A stretch of 64,000 nt of DNA from Bacteroidota bacterium (lineage in GTDB: Bacteria > Bacteroidota > Bacteroidia > Chitinophagales > Chitinophagaceae): positions 85,886-149,885 of the forward strand of contig JAFDZS010000009.1 in NCBI GenBank assembly GCA_018266775.1. Direction: 5' to 3'. Made by a program: the position numbers and the translations under genes. Under the pieces are notes generated by a model that saw nothing but the letters and a program-made list of their open reading frames with translations, ran no database searches and had not been told where the DNA came from. Positions 26,525 to 35,874 of the stretch are shown one piece after another (position 1 is the first letter of the stretch; each line of letters opens with the position of its first letter).

Positions 26525-29500
26525 TTATTTCCTGTTATTTAATTTAAACAATGCGGGGTATTCATTATTGATTAAAAACAGCAGGTGATCTTTTTTATTA
26601 ATGCTGATTTCCTTAATATCCCTTACCACACCATGCAGGTGTAACCCTGTAAAGAATGGATCCATCCATGTAAAATTTCCTTTACCATCATTGATGAGTA
26701 CATCACCACAACTGGCATCCAGCCGTTCGTATTGCGGAAGAAATCCAAACTGGTTTCCTCCACAGATGATATCAGGGAAACCATCATTGTTTACATCAGC
26801 GGCATACATACTGTTGATGCAGGTCATCTGGCTCATCACCGGCAGTTTGTGAATGGTGAAGTTTCCGTTTCCATTATTGATGGCAACAACAGATGCATCG
26901 TAGTCAAACCGCTTTACTGTGGCTTTTTTAATAACATCTGCCGGGAATAACTCCTGTATAGATTTTTTTGCATAGTCAATATGTTTCAGGTTATTCTTTT
27001 TTATGATGGGCAATTGTTCTTCCAGTTCTCTTTTTACCATTACCGGTTTATCCATTCCATCAACAGTATAGGTGATAATTTTATCTACAGTTCCGTTTTG
27101 GTCATAATCGGCCAGCCACAACTTAACAGGATGTTCAGCATCGGGTTGCAGGTAAAAATTCTCACCAATATTACCGAGTATCAAATCCATTTTACCGTCT
27201 TTGTTTACATCTGCAACAGTTACGGATTGCCACCACCCATACATACTGTCGAGGTTGGTTTTTACTGTTTCAAAATGATCGTGATTATAGGCGTATATTT
27301 TGGGTGTCATCCATTCTCCTGCTATAATCAGTTCTTTTTTGCTGTCGCCGGTTACATCTGCCCAAAGCGCATCTGTTACCATTCCTATTTTGGATATGTC
27401 CGGATTTTTTGTTGCTGCAATATCAGTAAAGTGGCCGTTTCCGTCATTCACAAACAAGAAGCTGGTGGGATCCATGCCATAAAATTTGGGGTAGCTTCTT
27501 GCGCCCACAAAAATATCAGGGTATCCATCACCGTTAAAATCATTGATTGCTGCCACAGCAATATTCATGGACACGTCTGGAAATGCCGCCGTATCAATTT
27601 CAAAGTTTCCTTTGCCATCGTTCCTGAATAAGCGTATTTGCAATTCGCGGCTGTGTACATCATTATTGTTACCGCCGGGACAAATCAAGAGATCAAGATC
27701 GCCATCATGATCGCAGTCAAAAAAGTTTACAGCAACATCTTCAAAAGAAAGGAATTGTTTGAATGCAGGTATGTCTTTCTTTACAAAATTACCATTACCG
27801 GTCTGCAGGTATAATTGCCCCTGGTGACTGGGTGTGCCGCCAATATAAACATCTTCCAACCCATCGCCATTCACATCTCCCACAGCGGCCTTCGGCCCTT
27901 CTTCTGATAATTTACGTGGCACATTTCTTTCGAGGTAAAAATCGGTAACATCATTTTCCTGGTGCTTGTCAAAAGTGTTTTTAACCAGGGTAAATAAGTC
28001 TGCGGAGGAAACCGAATCCGGCAACGGCATCATTGTTTTTTCATTGCCCTGCTGCTCTAGCAATAACTGGTTAATGCCCGGATGAATAATTTTCGTTTGT
28101 GTTCGGTTCGGCCAGGTGATCACGAGTGAATCTACAGCTGTTGCTGTACCTATTCCAATCACCTGTTTATAATCTACCGATGACTGAAAGCCGCGGCTTG
28201 GTATCACTTCACGGGTCATCACCTCGTTACTGAGAAAAGCCTGTATCTTACTGCCTACTGCAAAAGGATTTTTTCCTTCGCCTTTTAAAGTTATTTCCAG
28301 GTAATTGTTTTTATTGATCTGCCTGGCATTGTTCCGGTATACAAACGAGGGCATGTTTTCATTGTTGACGATCAGGTCCAAATCGCCGTCATTGTCTAAA
28401 TCTGCGTATGCTGCACCGTTAGAGAATGATGGTTGTGTAAAGCCCCATTCATCACCAATATCAGTAAATTTCAACTGGTGATCATTGCGGTACACTTTAT
28501 TCTTCAATGGGGTTTTAGGAATTTCTTTCAGCACCTGGTCTACCTCATCCTTCTTTCCTGTAAGCACCATACGGTGCACCACATCGTTGGCAAAAAAGTT
28601 CATAAAATCAAGATCGGTCACATCCTTTTGTACACCATTGCATACATAAATATCATTCCATCCATCGTTATCCATATCAAACATCAGTGCCCCCCAGCTC
28701 CAGTCGGTAGCACTTACACCGGAGTAATTGGCCACATCTGTGAAGGTGCCGCTTTTGCTGTTTAATTGCATGCAATTCTTTACATAATGATAATAAAATC
28801 CCGCTTTCACTTTCCTGTTGAACATATCGATATCATCAAAGGCACCGGTTGTTTTAATACGGAAATCAGACAATGGCAGCATGTCTGTAGTAAAGATGTC
28901 GGAGTAACCATCGTTATTGATGTCGGCAATATCTGCACCCATGGAAGAAAAGCTGGTGTGCGCCATGCAATCTTCCAGCATATCTTTAAAAGTTCCGTTT
29001 TTCTGGTTGATATAGAGATAATCCCTTTCGTAAGAATCATTGGCTACATATACATCGGGCCAGCCATCGTTGTTGATATCGCCTACAGATACGCCCATTC
29101 CAAAACTCACTAACGTACCATGAATGCCGGCACTCTGTGTTACTTCTGTAAACTTTCCATTATCGTTACGGAATAAATGATCGCCACCACCTTTTAAAAA
29201 ATCTCCCACCGGCCATTTGCTTTCGAGCAAATCTCTTTTATTCGCAAACTCCAGTTGATTTACCGGTATGGGAGAATTGTTGATCATAAAACAATCCAGG
29301 TCGCCATCTCCATCATAATCAAAGAAAGAAACCTGTGTGGTATAGGCAGAAATATCAAGGCCGTACTGTGCCGCAGCCTCAGTAAAAGTATTGTTATGAT
29401 TGTTGATGTAGAGTTTGTTTTTACGGTTGCCTGTAGCCATGTGGCCGGATGAACAAACATAAATATCGAGCCAGCCGTCGCCGTTTACGTCAGCAAAAAC

Positions 29501-29842
29501 AGCACCGGTATTCCATTTATCATCTTCAATAATACCGGCAGATTTTGAAATGTCTTCAAATTTAAAATTGCCTTTGTTCAGGTACAATTTATTACTTGCG
29601 GTATTAGATGTAAGGAATACATCGGGTAACCCGTCGTTATTGATATCTGCTATAGCCACACCACCCCCGTTGTAAAAATTCCGGAAGAGAAAGCTGTTTT
29701 CTTTTTTACCATCATAAACGTTGTTGGTAAAATTGATACCGCAATCTGTTACCAATTCAAATAAGGGAGTTTGCTGCCGGCCTTTACATGAAAACAATAC
29801 CAATGGCAGCAAGTACAACAAGCACCTTGTAAACTTCATCAT
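26525..29842 (-). CDS. FG-GAP/VCBS-repeat ASPIC-UnbV (CRTAC1-type) lipoprotein 3
   Basis: This 1105-aa protein is the first of the three FG-GAP genes after susD. It has a short signal sequence with lipobox LVLFSC (Cys about 19-20). The blades show DINNDGLPD, DVNGDGWLD, DYDGDGDLD, DLDNDGDLD, DVNGDGLED, DFNGDGYPD and DVNKDGKMD calcium loops. The ASPIC/UnbV motif REVIPSRGFQSSVDYKQVIGIG is nearly identical to that of copy 2. Two adjacent ATG codons (29842, 29839) can start it. The 84-bp gap to susD contains a hairpin with a T-tract, so its expression relative to susCD may be lowered by partial termination. Confidence 0.82.
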   Translation of the reverse strand: MMKFTRCLLYLLPLVLFSCKGRQQTPLFELVTDCGINFTNNVYDGKKENSFLFRNFYNGGGVAIADINNDGLPDVFLTSNTASNKLYLNKGNFKFEDISKSAGIIEDDKWNTGAVFADVNGDGWLDIYVCSSGHMATGNRKNKLYINNHNNTFTEAAAQYGLDISAYTTQVSFFDYDGDGDLDCFMINNSPIPVNQLEFANKRDLLESKWPVGDFLKGGGDHLFRNDNGKFTEVTQSAGIHGTLVSFGMGVSVGDINNDGWPDVYVANDSYERDYLYINQKNGTFKDMLEDCMAHTSFSSMGADIADINNDGYSDIFTTDMLPLSDFRIKTTGAFDDIDMFNRKVKAGFYYHYVKNCMQLNSKSGTFTDVANYSGVSATDWSWGALMFDMDNDGWNDIYVCNGVQKDVTDLDFMNFFANDVVHRMVLTGKKDEVDQVLKEIPKTPLKNKVYRNDHQLKFTDIGDEWGFTQPSFSNGAAYADLDNDGDLDLIVNNENMPSFVYRNNARQINKNNYLEITLKGEGKNPFAVGSKIQAFLSNEVMTREVIPSRGFQSSVDYKQVIGIGTATAVDSLVITWPNRTQTKIIHPGINQLLLEQQGNEKTMMPLPDSVSSADLFTLVKNTFDKHQENDVTDFYLERNVPRKLSEEGPKAAVGDVNGDGLEDVYIGGTPSHQGQLYLQTGNGNFVKKDIPAFKQFLSFEDVAVNFFDCDHDGDLDLLICPGGNNNDVHSRELQIRLFRNDGKGNFEIDTAAFPDVSMNIAVAAINDFNGDGYPDIFVGARSYPKFYGMDPTSFLFVNDGNGHFTDIAATKNPDISKIGMVTDALWADVTGDSKKELIIAGEWMTPKIYAYNHDHFETVKTNLDSMYGWWQSVTVADVNKDGKMDLILGNIGENFYLQPDAEHPVKLWLADYDQNGTVDKIITYTVDGMDKPVMVKRELEEQLPIIKKNNLKHIDYAKKSIQELFPADVIKKATVKRFDYDASVVAINNGNGNFTIHKLPVMSQMTCINSMYAADVNNDGFPDIICGGNQFGFLPQYERLDASCGDVLINDGKGNFTWMDPFFTGLHLHGVVRDIKEISINKKDHLLFLINNEYPALFKLNNRK

Positions 29843-29855
29843 AAAAAAATTACAG

Positions 29856-29889
29856 AAAAAAAAGAAAGGTCAATTTTCATTGACCTTTC
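29856..29889 (-). terminator. Intrinsic terminator or attenuator between susD and FG-GAP genes
   Basis: On the minus strand GAAAGGTCAA and TTGACCTTTC form a perfect 10-bp stem with a six-base loop (TGAAAA on that strand), followed directly by eight T residues. It lies 38 bp after the susD stop and 14 bp before the next start codon. No separate promoter for the FG-GAP genes was seen after it, so partial read-through is likely. Confidence 0.75.
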
Positions 29890-29926
29890 AAAGTTAAACT
29901 ATTATATCGTTAACCAACTGCTATTG

Positions 29927-31621
29927 TTAGTAGCCTGGGTTTTGAACCAGGTTAGGATTAGAAGCGAGGGCTTGTGTTGGGATAGGATATACATTGTAAT
30001 GTGCATCATCGGCAGTTTTATACTGCCATAATTTGTTGAACACACCAAAACGTAACAGGTCAGTTCTTCTTTGTCCTTCCCAGTAGAATTCACGTCCTCT
30101 TTCTGCTAATAAACATTTAGGATTATCAACTGTGCTGCTGATATTGGCATAAGTACCGTTATCCAGTAATGTCAGCGGACCAGCCATTGCACCAGCTCCT
30201 CTTGCAGCACGCAAAGTATTCACCAGTGTTAATGCACCAGCCGCATCTGGAGAAGCTGCACGTAATTTTGCTTCAGCCACCATCAGGATAACATCGGGAT
30301 AGCGGAAGAGTTGTATCCAGTTTCCTGAAGGACCCTGGTAGTATTTGGTGCCATTGGTAAAGTCTGGTACATATTTAGGAACGCGGATACCAGTTACTTC
30401 AAGGTTTGCACCCTGTTCCTGCATATTGGCTGCAATTGTTGGGTTGAATGCTAACGGTGCGCCCTTCCTGTCTTTTAATGCCACACCATTTTGGTCATAT
30501 TGCTGACCGATCATCAAACCTGGACGTATACCGCTGATGTTTGTACAACCCTGATAATAACGGCCTCCTAACCTTTTGTCGAGGATAGTGTCAGGGTTAT
30601 TGATTGCTCCAATAGAAGCCCAGTTAGCAACACCGGTTGTTGGGGTTACTGCTCCGAAGCTGCTGTAGAAATCACCAATAGTAGAGAATCCATTCCAACC
30701 TGCATTAGGCACATAATCAGTTTCCTGGTTGTAGTGCAATGTCATACACCATCTTCCCTGCGGGCCGCTGTTATTGGCACTTACACCGGATGTGTTGGGA
30801 TAAGCGAAGATAGATTCAGTAGAACCACTGTTAGTAGCGCTGAAATTATCAAAATAGCTCGGCATTAATGTATACTTACCACTGCTGATAATGGAGTTAC
30901 CAATGGTGATTACCTGCTGCATGTCTGCATCAGCGAAGGTTGGATTGGTTCTGTTCAGAAACATCCCTTTATTCAGTAACAATTTCATCAACAACACATT
31001 TGCTGCATCTTTAGTTGCAACAGAAGAAGCTCCGGTGGTGGGCAGGTTAGGAATAGCTGCTGTTAATTCAGATGCAATAAAGTTAACGGCATCTGCACCA
31101 GATTTTACTGTAGGTGCATTCAGCAGGTTATCTCCCGGGTTCCTGATGGGGTATTGACCATACAGGTCAAGTAGTGTATACAATGCAAAAGCCCTGATAA
31201 ACCTTGCCTGCGCAGCCTGAGATGCAGTGGGGCTGAAACCCAAAACGTTGGTAGCATCAAAGTTGATTTTGTTCAAAGCATTAAACACATTCAGTACCTG
31301 TGAGTGATCAGCTGTCCATGTATGAGCATGCACCACACGCCAAACACCGTTATCATCCCAGTCACCACCACGGGTGGGAACCAATGATTCATCAGTGGCA
31401 TTTTCCTGCAAAGAGAATACAAGATCCTGTGCAGTGAATGGACCACCTAAATCGGTATACGCATTCTGTAACAACAGCGCCACACCATTAGAGCCTAACG
31501 CATTGGCCGTTTGGCCGTTGGTCAATGTACTGCTCAACTGCTCATTTAATTTGGTACAACCGGTCATCGTCGCGATTACACCAAAAACTGCGGCAATTTT
31601 AAATAATTTATTTCTTTTCAT
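29927..31621 (-). CDS. SusD/RagB-type glycan-binding lipoprotein
   Basis: The 564-aa outer-membrane lipoprotein (lipobox ATMTGC, Cys22) pairs with the SusC transporter as the lid of a glycan importer. Typical SusD features are the N-terminal start CTKLNEQLSS, TPR-like helices (ARFIRAFALYTLLDLYGQYP at about 139-158), the C-terminal LAERGREFYWEGQRRTDLLRFG and the final NPNLVQNPGY. The length is normal. It begins 21 bp after susC in the same minus-strand operon. The ligand cannot be read from the sequence. The neighbouring GH13, GH65 and GH32 genes and shared operators suggest alpha-gluco- or fructo-oligosaccharides. The C-terminus closely resembles the partial SusD at the right edge of the window. 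Confidence 0.93.
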   Translation of the reverse strand: MKRNKLFKIAAVFGVIATMTGCTKLNEQLSSTLTNGQTANALGSNGVALLLQNAYTDLGGPFTAQDLVFSLQENATDESLVPTRGGDWDDNGVWRVVHAHTWTADHSQVLNVFNALNKINFDATNVLGFSPTASQAAQARFIRAFALYTLLDLYGQYPIRNPGDNLLNAPTVKSGADAVNFIASELTAAIPNLPTTGASSVATKDAANVLLMKLLLNKGMFLNRTNPTFADADMQQVITIGNSIISSGKYTLMPSYFDNFSATNSGSTESIFAYPNTSGVSANNSGPQGRWCMTLHYNQETDYVPNAGWNGFSTIGDFYSSFGAVTPTTGVANWASIGAINNPDTILDKRLGGRYYQGCTNISGIRPGLMIGQQYDQNGVALKDRKGAPLAFNPTIAANMQEQGANLEVTGIRVPKYVPDFTNGTKYYQGPSGNWIQLFRYPDVILMVAEAKLRAASPDAAGALTLVNTLRAARGAGAMAGPLTLLDNGTYANISSTVDNPKCLLAERGREFYWEGQRRTDLLRFGVFNKLWQYKTADDAHYNVYPIPTQALASNPNLVQNPGY

Positions 31622-31642
31622 TTTATTGCGTTTTTTATTGAA

Positions 31643-34591
31643 TTATAAGGAGAATTTCAAACCTAATACAATCATCCTTGAAGTTGGGTAAGGCACATAC
31701 TCAATTGACCTTGACGGATACCCGCTTGTGCTTTTGTCAACGTTTACTTCTGGATCGAAACCTGTAAATTTGGTCAGCACAAACACGTTGTTCATTGAAA
31801 TAGAAACAGAAGCTCCTTTGACATATTTAGCAACATCGCCCAGATTATAACCCAATTTTAAGTTACGGAGTTTAAAGTAGTTTCCTTTTTCCAGGAACCT
31901 GTCAGAGGCGGCAATACCACTACTTGCTTTTTCAGCTGAGTTATAAGCTGCTTTGTCAATATTCCTTCCCTGCAGGATACCTGCAATATTGGTAACACCG
32001 TTAGCAGTATTGTTATAGATCATGAATCCGCCTGCGCCACCACCATTGATTACGAAATCAAATTTTTTGTAGCGTAATGTGGTGCTGATGCCGTAGTAGC
32101 TGTGTGGGTTAGGGTCACCTGCATAATCAGGTGCCGCAGTTACCTGCTGGTTACCGTTAGCATCGAAACCTGTGAAATGTTTCAGGTAGAATTCCTGCAA
32201 AGGATATCCGTTTGCAATAACTTCTGATAATGCGCCAGACAAACCTTGTCCGTTGATAGTACCGGTTTGGATTGGAGCCAGGTTAAATTTGGTCAGCTTA
32301 TTTTTATTATAAGAATAGTTCAAAGATAAATCCCAGCTAAACTCTTTTTTATCAACTAGGTTGCCATTCAGCTGTACTTCAAAGCCTTGGTTAATCAGGT
32401 CAGCAGGAATGTTGATCCATGTGCTGGTAGCAGGTGCTGGCTGAATAGCCTGGCTTTGATACAGCAGGTTGGTGGTATTTTTCTTGTACCAGTCGAAAGT
32501 ACCGTTGATCCTTCCTTTCATAACAGCAAATTCCAAACCTATATTTGTAGATTTAGTTTGTTCCCATTTCAGGTTCGGGTTGTACACATTAACCTGGCCA
32601 GCCGAGTTATATGAACCGAAAGCAAATTGCTCCTGGCCAGAACCTGCAGGATATTCCTGGTTTCCAGTAATACCCCATGAGGCTCTTAACGCCAGAGTGC
32701 TGAAGATATTATTATCTTTCATAAAATCTTCGTTGCTGATGGTCCACCTTCCGGCAAATGAGGGGAATGTTCCATATTTATTGTTAGAACCAAATTTGCT
32801 TGAACCATCTCTTCTTACCAATGCAGTTAAAATATACCTGTTATCATAATTCAGGATAGCCCTAGCAAAGTAGGATTGTACTTCAACCAGCGGATCAACA
32901 TAAGTTGTGGGCAGACTTTGTACATTTCCGTCCTGCATCATACTTGTATATAAAATTGGAATGATGGTAGACTGTGTTAAGTTGGTATTAAAACCAGAAG
33001 CTACATATTGTTCGAAAGAGTACTGACTTTTCCAGTATTCATAACCTAACAAACCTGTTATTCTTAATTTTTTGGTTAAATCTCCATTATAACTCAACGT
33101 ATGAGAAATCAATTGCGAGTTCAATTTTGCATTAGCGATTGCACCTAATCCCAAACCAGAAATACCGGTATAACCCTGCAACCATCCTGGATAGTTAGTT
33201 TTCCTTTGACCAGTACTGTTATTGATGGAGAACAATAATTTATACTCTAGGCCTTTTATAATTTTATAAGTTCCTGAAATATTTCCCAAAACGGAATTAG
33301 TAACAGCACGGTCATTAATGGCTGCAATAAATGCCAGTGGATTTCCAGTACCGTTAGTAGGGAAGAAATATGACCCATCAGGATTGTAAAAAGAATAAGT
33401 AGGGTTCCATTGTAACGCAGCACTCATCAGGTTACCCTGAGAACCTGCTGTATTTGTTACTGCTCCAAACCTGTGAGGGACACTTCCTGCATTCAGGTAA
33501 AAATCCAGTGTCAATTTTTTATCCAGCAAAGTCGTGCTACCATTGAAGTTGGCAATATACTTTTCCAGACCTGTGCCTTTTAAGAAACCTTCTGTATTGT
33601 TTGCATAAAATGAGGCCCTATAGCGCCCATTTTCGTTACCACCGCCCAATGCTATATTATAAGCAGATGAAACGCTTTTAGATGTAATTTCTTTTAATGG
33701 ATCCACACTTTGTCCTCCATTCCATGTAGAAGCAGCGCCGTATTTCGACAATGCGGTTACAAAGTCTGATTTTGATAATATTTCAAACTTCTTCATGTAA
33801 CCTGCAAAAGCACCAAAGTCAGCTGCAGCATCCAGTTTCATTGCACCGGGTTTTGCCTTTTTTGTAGTAATTACAATTACCCCGTTTGCACCTCTTGAAC
33901 CATATATCGCAGCAGAAGCGGCATCCTTTAATATTTCTAGATTTTCGATATCGTTGGGATTAAGAAATAACAAAGGGTTCGAAGTTGGTGTTCCCCCCAA
34001 GGAACTTGCAGAGAAACCAGGTTCAGCATTACGGCCATCCAAAGGAACTCCATCAATTACATACAAAGGGTTATTGTTGGAGCGTAATGAACTGGTACCA
34101 CGAACCTGGATAGAAGTTCCTGCACCAGGCTCACCACTGTTGGTCGTAACCAAAACACCGGCTACCTTACTTTGCAGCAGTTGATCCGGAGTATTGATGG
34201 CTCCTGTATTAAAATTCTTGGATGAAACTGATCCAACCGCACCGGTTAAATCTTTTTTACGAACTGTTTGGTAACCAATTACCACAACCTCGTTTTGATT
34301 GATTACATTGGCCTGTAATGTTACATTGTAAGGACCCGCGCCTGTTACTTTCACTGATTGGCCGGTATAACCGGTACCACTGAAAAGCAGGGTGGAACCC
34401 ACTGCAACACCATTCAATGTATAAACACCTTGTGCATTGGTGGAAGTACCTTTGGTGGTACCTTTTACTGTAACGGAAATGCCAGAAACCGGATCTCCTT
34501 TGGAATCAGTTACCGTTCCCGTTACTGTTTGGGCTTTTGCAAACGCAGCAAACCCAATTACTGCCAGCAGCAGCATAGCAGCTTTCCTCAT
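31643..34591 (-). CDS. SusC/RagA-family TonB-dependent glycan transporter
   Basis: The protein has 982 aa. A signal peptide (MRKAAMLLLAVIGFAAFAKAQ) precedes a CarboxypepD-regulatory-like domain (VTGTVTDSKGDPVSGISVTVKG, about 21-105). Next come a plug domain with the SusC signature YGSRGANGVIVITTKK (about 230-245) and the outer-membrane barrel ending VLGLKFSL. It imports oligosaccharides with SusD as lid. The frame extends five codons upstream, but the ATG at 34591 heads the signal peptide. The gene is divergent from the lacI-type regulator across about 280 bp holding predicted operators, and heads the operon susC-susD-FG-GAP3-FG-GAP2-FG-GAP1. Confidence 0.94.
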   Translation of the reverse strand: MRKAAMLLLAVIGFAAFAKAQTVTGTVTDSKGDPVSGISVTVKGTTKGTSTNAQGVYTLNGVAVGSTLLFSGTGYTGQSVKVTGAGPYNVTLQANVINQNEVVVIGYQTVRKKDLTGAVGSVSSKNFNTGAINTPDQLLQSKVAGVLVTTNSGEPGAGTSIQVRGTSSLRSNNNPLYVIDGVPLDGRNAEPGFSASSLGGTPTSNPLLFLNPNDIENLEILKDAASAAIYGSRGANGVIVITTKKAKPGAMKLDAAADFGAFAGYMKKFEILSKSDFVTALSKYGAASTWNGGQSVDPLKEITSKSVSSAYNIALGGGNENGRYRASFYANNTEGFLKGTGLEKYIANFNGSTTLLDKKLTLDFYLNAGSVPHRFGAVTNTAGSQGNLMSAALQWNPTYSFYNPDGSYFFPTNGTGNPLAFIAAINDRAVTNSVLGNISGTYKIIKGLEYKLLFSINNSTGQRKTNYPGWLQGYTGISGLGLGAIANAKLNSQLISHTLSYNGDLTKKLRITGLLGYEYWKSQYSFEQYVASGFNTNLTQSTIIPILYTSMMQDGNVQSLPTTYVDPLVEVQSYFARAILNYDNRYILTALVRRDGSSKFGSNNKYGTFPSFAGRWTISNEDFMKDNNIFSTLALRASWGITGNQEYPAGSGQEQFAFGSYNSAGQVNVYNPNLKWEQTKSTNIGLEFAVMKGRINGTFDWYKKNTTNLLYQSQAIQPAPATSTWINIPADLINQGFEVQLNGNLVDKKEFSWDLSLNYSYNKNKLTKFNLAPIQTGTINGQGLSGALSEVIANGYPLQEFYLKHFTGFDANGNQQVTAAPDYAGDPNPHSYYGISTTLRYKKFDFVINGGGAGGFMIYNNTANGVTNIAGILQGRNIDKAAYNSAEKASSGIAASDRFLEKGNYFKLRNLKLGYNLGDVAKYVKGASVSISMNNVFVLTKFTGFDPEVNVDKSTSGYPSRSIEYVPYPTSRMIVLGLKFSL

Positions 34592-34779
34592 AATAGCAAG
34601 AAGCATAATCGTTTGGTTTTTTTGGAATGAACAAATGAATAACCGGAAATGTATAAATATATATAGCCCTGTGTTTGCAATCGTGTTTACAACAAATAAG
34701 CAAGCAAAAGGTTAATAAAGTATTAAAATTTCCATAATAAAGCTACATTTAATTATGTATCAATTACACGACAAATACA

Positions 34780-34787
34780 TATTTTTG
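34780..34787 (+). promoter_or_regulatory. Possible -7 element for the lacI-type gene
   Basis: TATTTTTG fits the Bacteroidota -7 consensus TAnnTTTG and is followed within three bases by the operator-like palindromes, as expected for autoregulation. No good -33 element was found. Confidence 0.35.
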
Positions 34788-34789
34788 CT

Positions 34790-34824
34790 GCAAACGTTTG
34801 CGAAATTGTTTGCGAAAACGGTTG
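34790..34824. promoter_or_regulatory. Predicted LacI-family operator cluster
   Basis: A perfect 12-bp palindrome GCAAACGTTTGC with central CpG lies at 34790-34801. It overlaps a second CpG-centred half-palindrome (CGTTTGCGAAATTG). A third, GTTTGCGAAAACGGTTG at 34808-34824, is identical over 17 bases to a site at 37713-37729. All lie between susC and the lacI-type gene. They are best read as two or three adjacent operators controlling both. Confidence 0.7.
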
Positions 34825-34869
34825 TTGTGCAAATATTTTTTATAATCTGTTTTTTTTAACGACTGCTGC

Positions 34870-35856
34870 ATGAATAACACCACACTCAAGAAAATCTCTG
34901 AGATTCTGGGACTTAGTATTTCTACTATCTCAAGAGCCCTGAAAGATCACCCCGATATTTCAGCCAAAACCAAACAAAGGGTTGTAGAACTGGCCACCAC
35001 GCTTGATTATGAACCCAACGCCAATGCCATTAACCTGCGCACGAGCAACAGTAAACTTTTTGGATTGATTGTGCCGTCTATTTCCAATTGGTTTTATAAT
35101 GCCTTCATCGCTTCTGTTGAAGAAGACAGCCGCAGAAACGGGTATTCGCTGATGATACTGCAATCGGGAGATGATCCCTCCATTGAAATTAACAACCTTA
35201 AATTATGCCGGCAAAACCGGATTACCGGACTGTTTGTTTGTATATCGCCTGAAACGACCAATATTGAACCATTCCTTAAACTAAAGGAAATGGATATCCC
35301 CGTTATCTTTTTCGACAAAGTTCCTGATGATGCCCGTTGCAATAAAGTTTGTGTGGCCGATGCACTGTCTGCCACCATGGCGGCCAATGAACTCATCAGC
35401 AAAAAAAAGAAAAAAATTGCAGGACTGTTCGGTAATCCTCATTTACTCATTACGCAAAAAAGGCTGGAAGCCTTTCGCAAAACCATACACGAAAAATCAG
35501 GTGCAGCTCAATTGATTATTGATTATGCCCCCAGTACCGAAGATGCCGAATCGAAAACCATTGAACTGCTGAAAGAAAAACCTGATGCCATTTTTTGTAT
35601 GAGCGATGAGATACTCATTGGCGTGATGAAAGCCATTCAGCGTAAGGGGCTCTCCATACCGAAAGACCTTGGCGTGATCACCATCAGCAACGGTGCTGCA
35701 CCTAAATTATACTTCCCGGAAATTACTTATGTTGAAACCAGCGGGCATAAACTGGGCAAAATGGCTTATTCCAGCATGATGGCCTGCCTCGGCGGCAGTA
35801 CTTTCATACAGGATTTAACTATAGAATCCATATTAGTGGAAGGCGGTTCGCTTTAG
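34870..35856 (+). CDS. LacI-family transcriptional regulator
   Basis: The 328-aa protein has a LacI helix-turn-helix at its N-terminus (TLKKISEILGLSISTISRALKDHP, about 4-27, with the hinge at NAINLRTSNSKLFGLIVP, about 53-70). A periplasmic-binding-protein-like sensor domain follows (DYAPSTEDAESKTIELLKEKPDAIFCMSDE is the typical cofactor-cleft strand-helix). It would repress or activate sugar genes in response to a sugar or sugar phosphate. It diverges from susC, and its promoter region carries CpG-centred palindromes also found before the GH13 and MFS genes. It probably regulates itself, the susCD operon, both GH13 genes and the MFS-GH32 pair. It is convergent with the second GH13 gene, 18 bp away. 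Confidence 0.93.
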   Translation: MNNTTLKKISEILGLSISTISRALKDHPDISAKTKQRVVELATTLDYEPNANAINLRTSNSKLFGLIVPSISNWFYNAFIASVEEDSRRNGYSLMILQSGDDPSIEINNLKLCRQNRITGLFVCISPETTNIEPFLKLKEMDIPVIFFDKVPDDARCNKVCVADALSATMAANELISKKKKKIAGLFGNPHLLITQKRLEAFRKTIHEKSGAAQLIIDYAPSTEDAESKTIELLKEKPDAIFCMSDEILIGVMKAIQRKGLSIPKDLGVITISNGAAPKLYFPEITYVETSGHKLGKMAYSSMMACLGGSTFIQDLTIESILVEGGSL

Positions 35857-35874
35857 TTTATGGAATGGCGCTGA

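Noticed and set aside
34608-34620. Extra LacI site AATCGTTTGG just upstream of susC
   Set aside because: Only a half-site is present without a matching second half; too weak to list as an operator.
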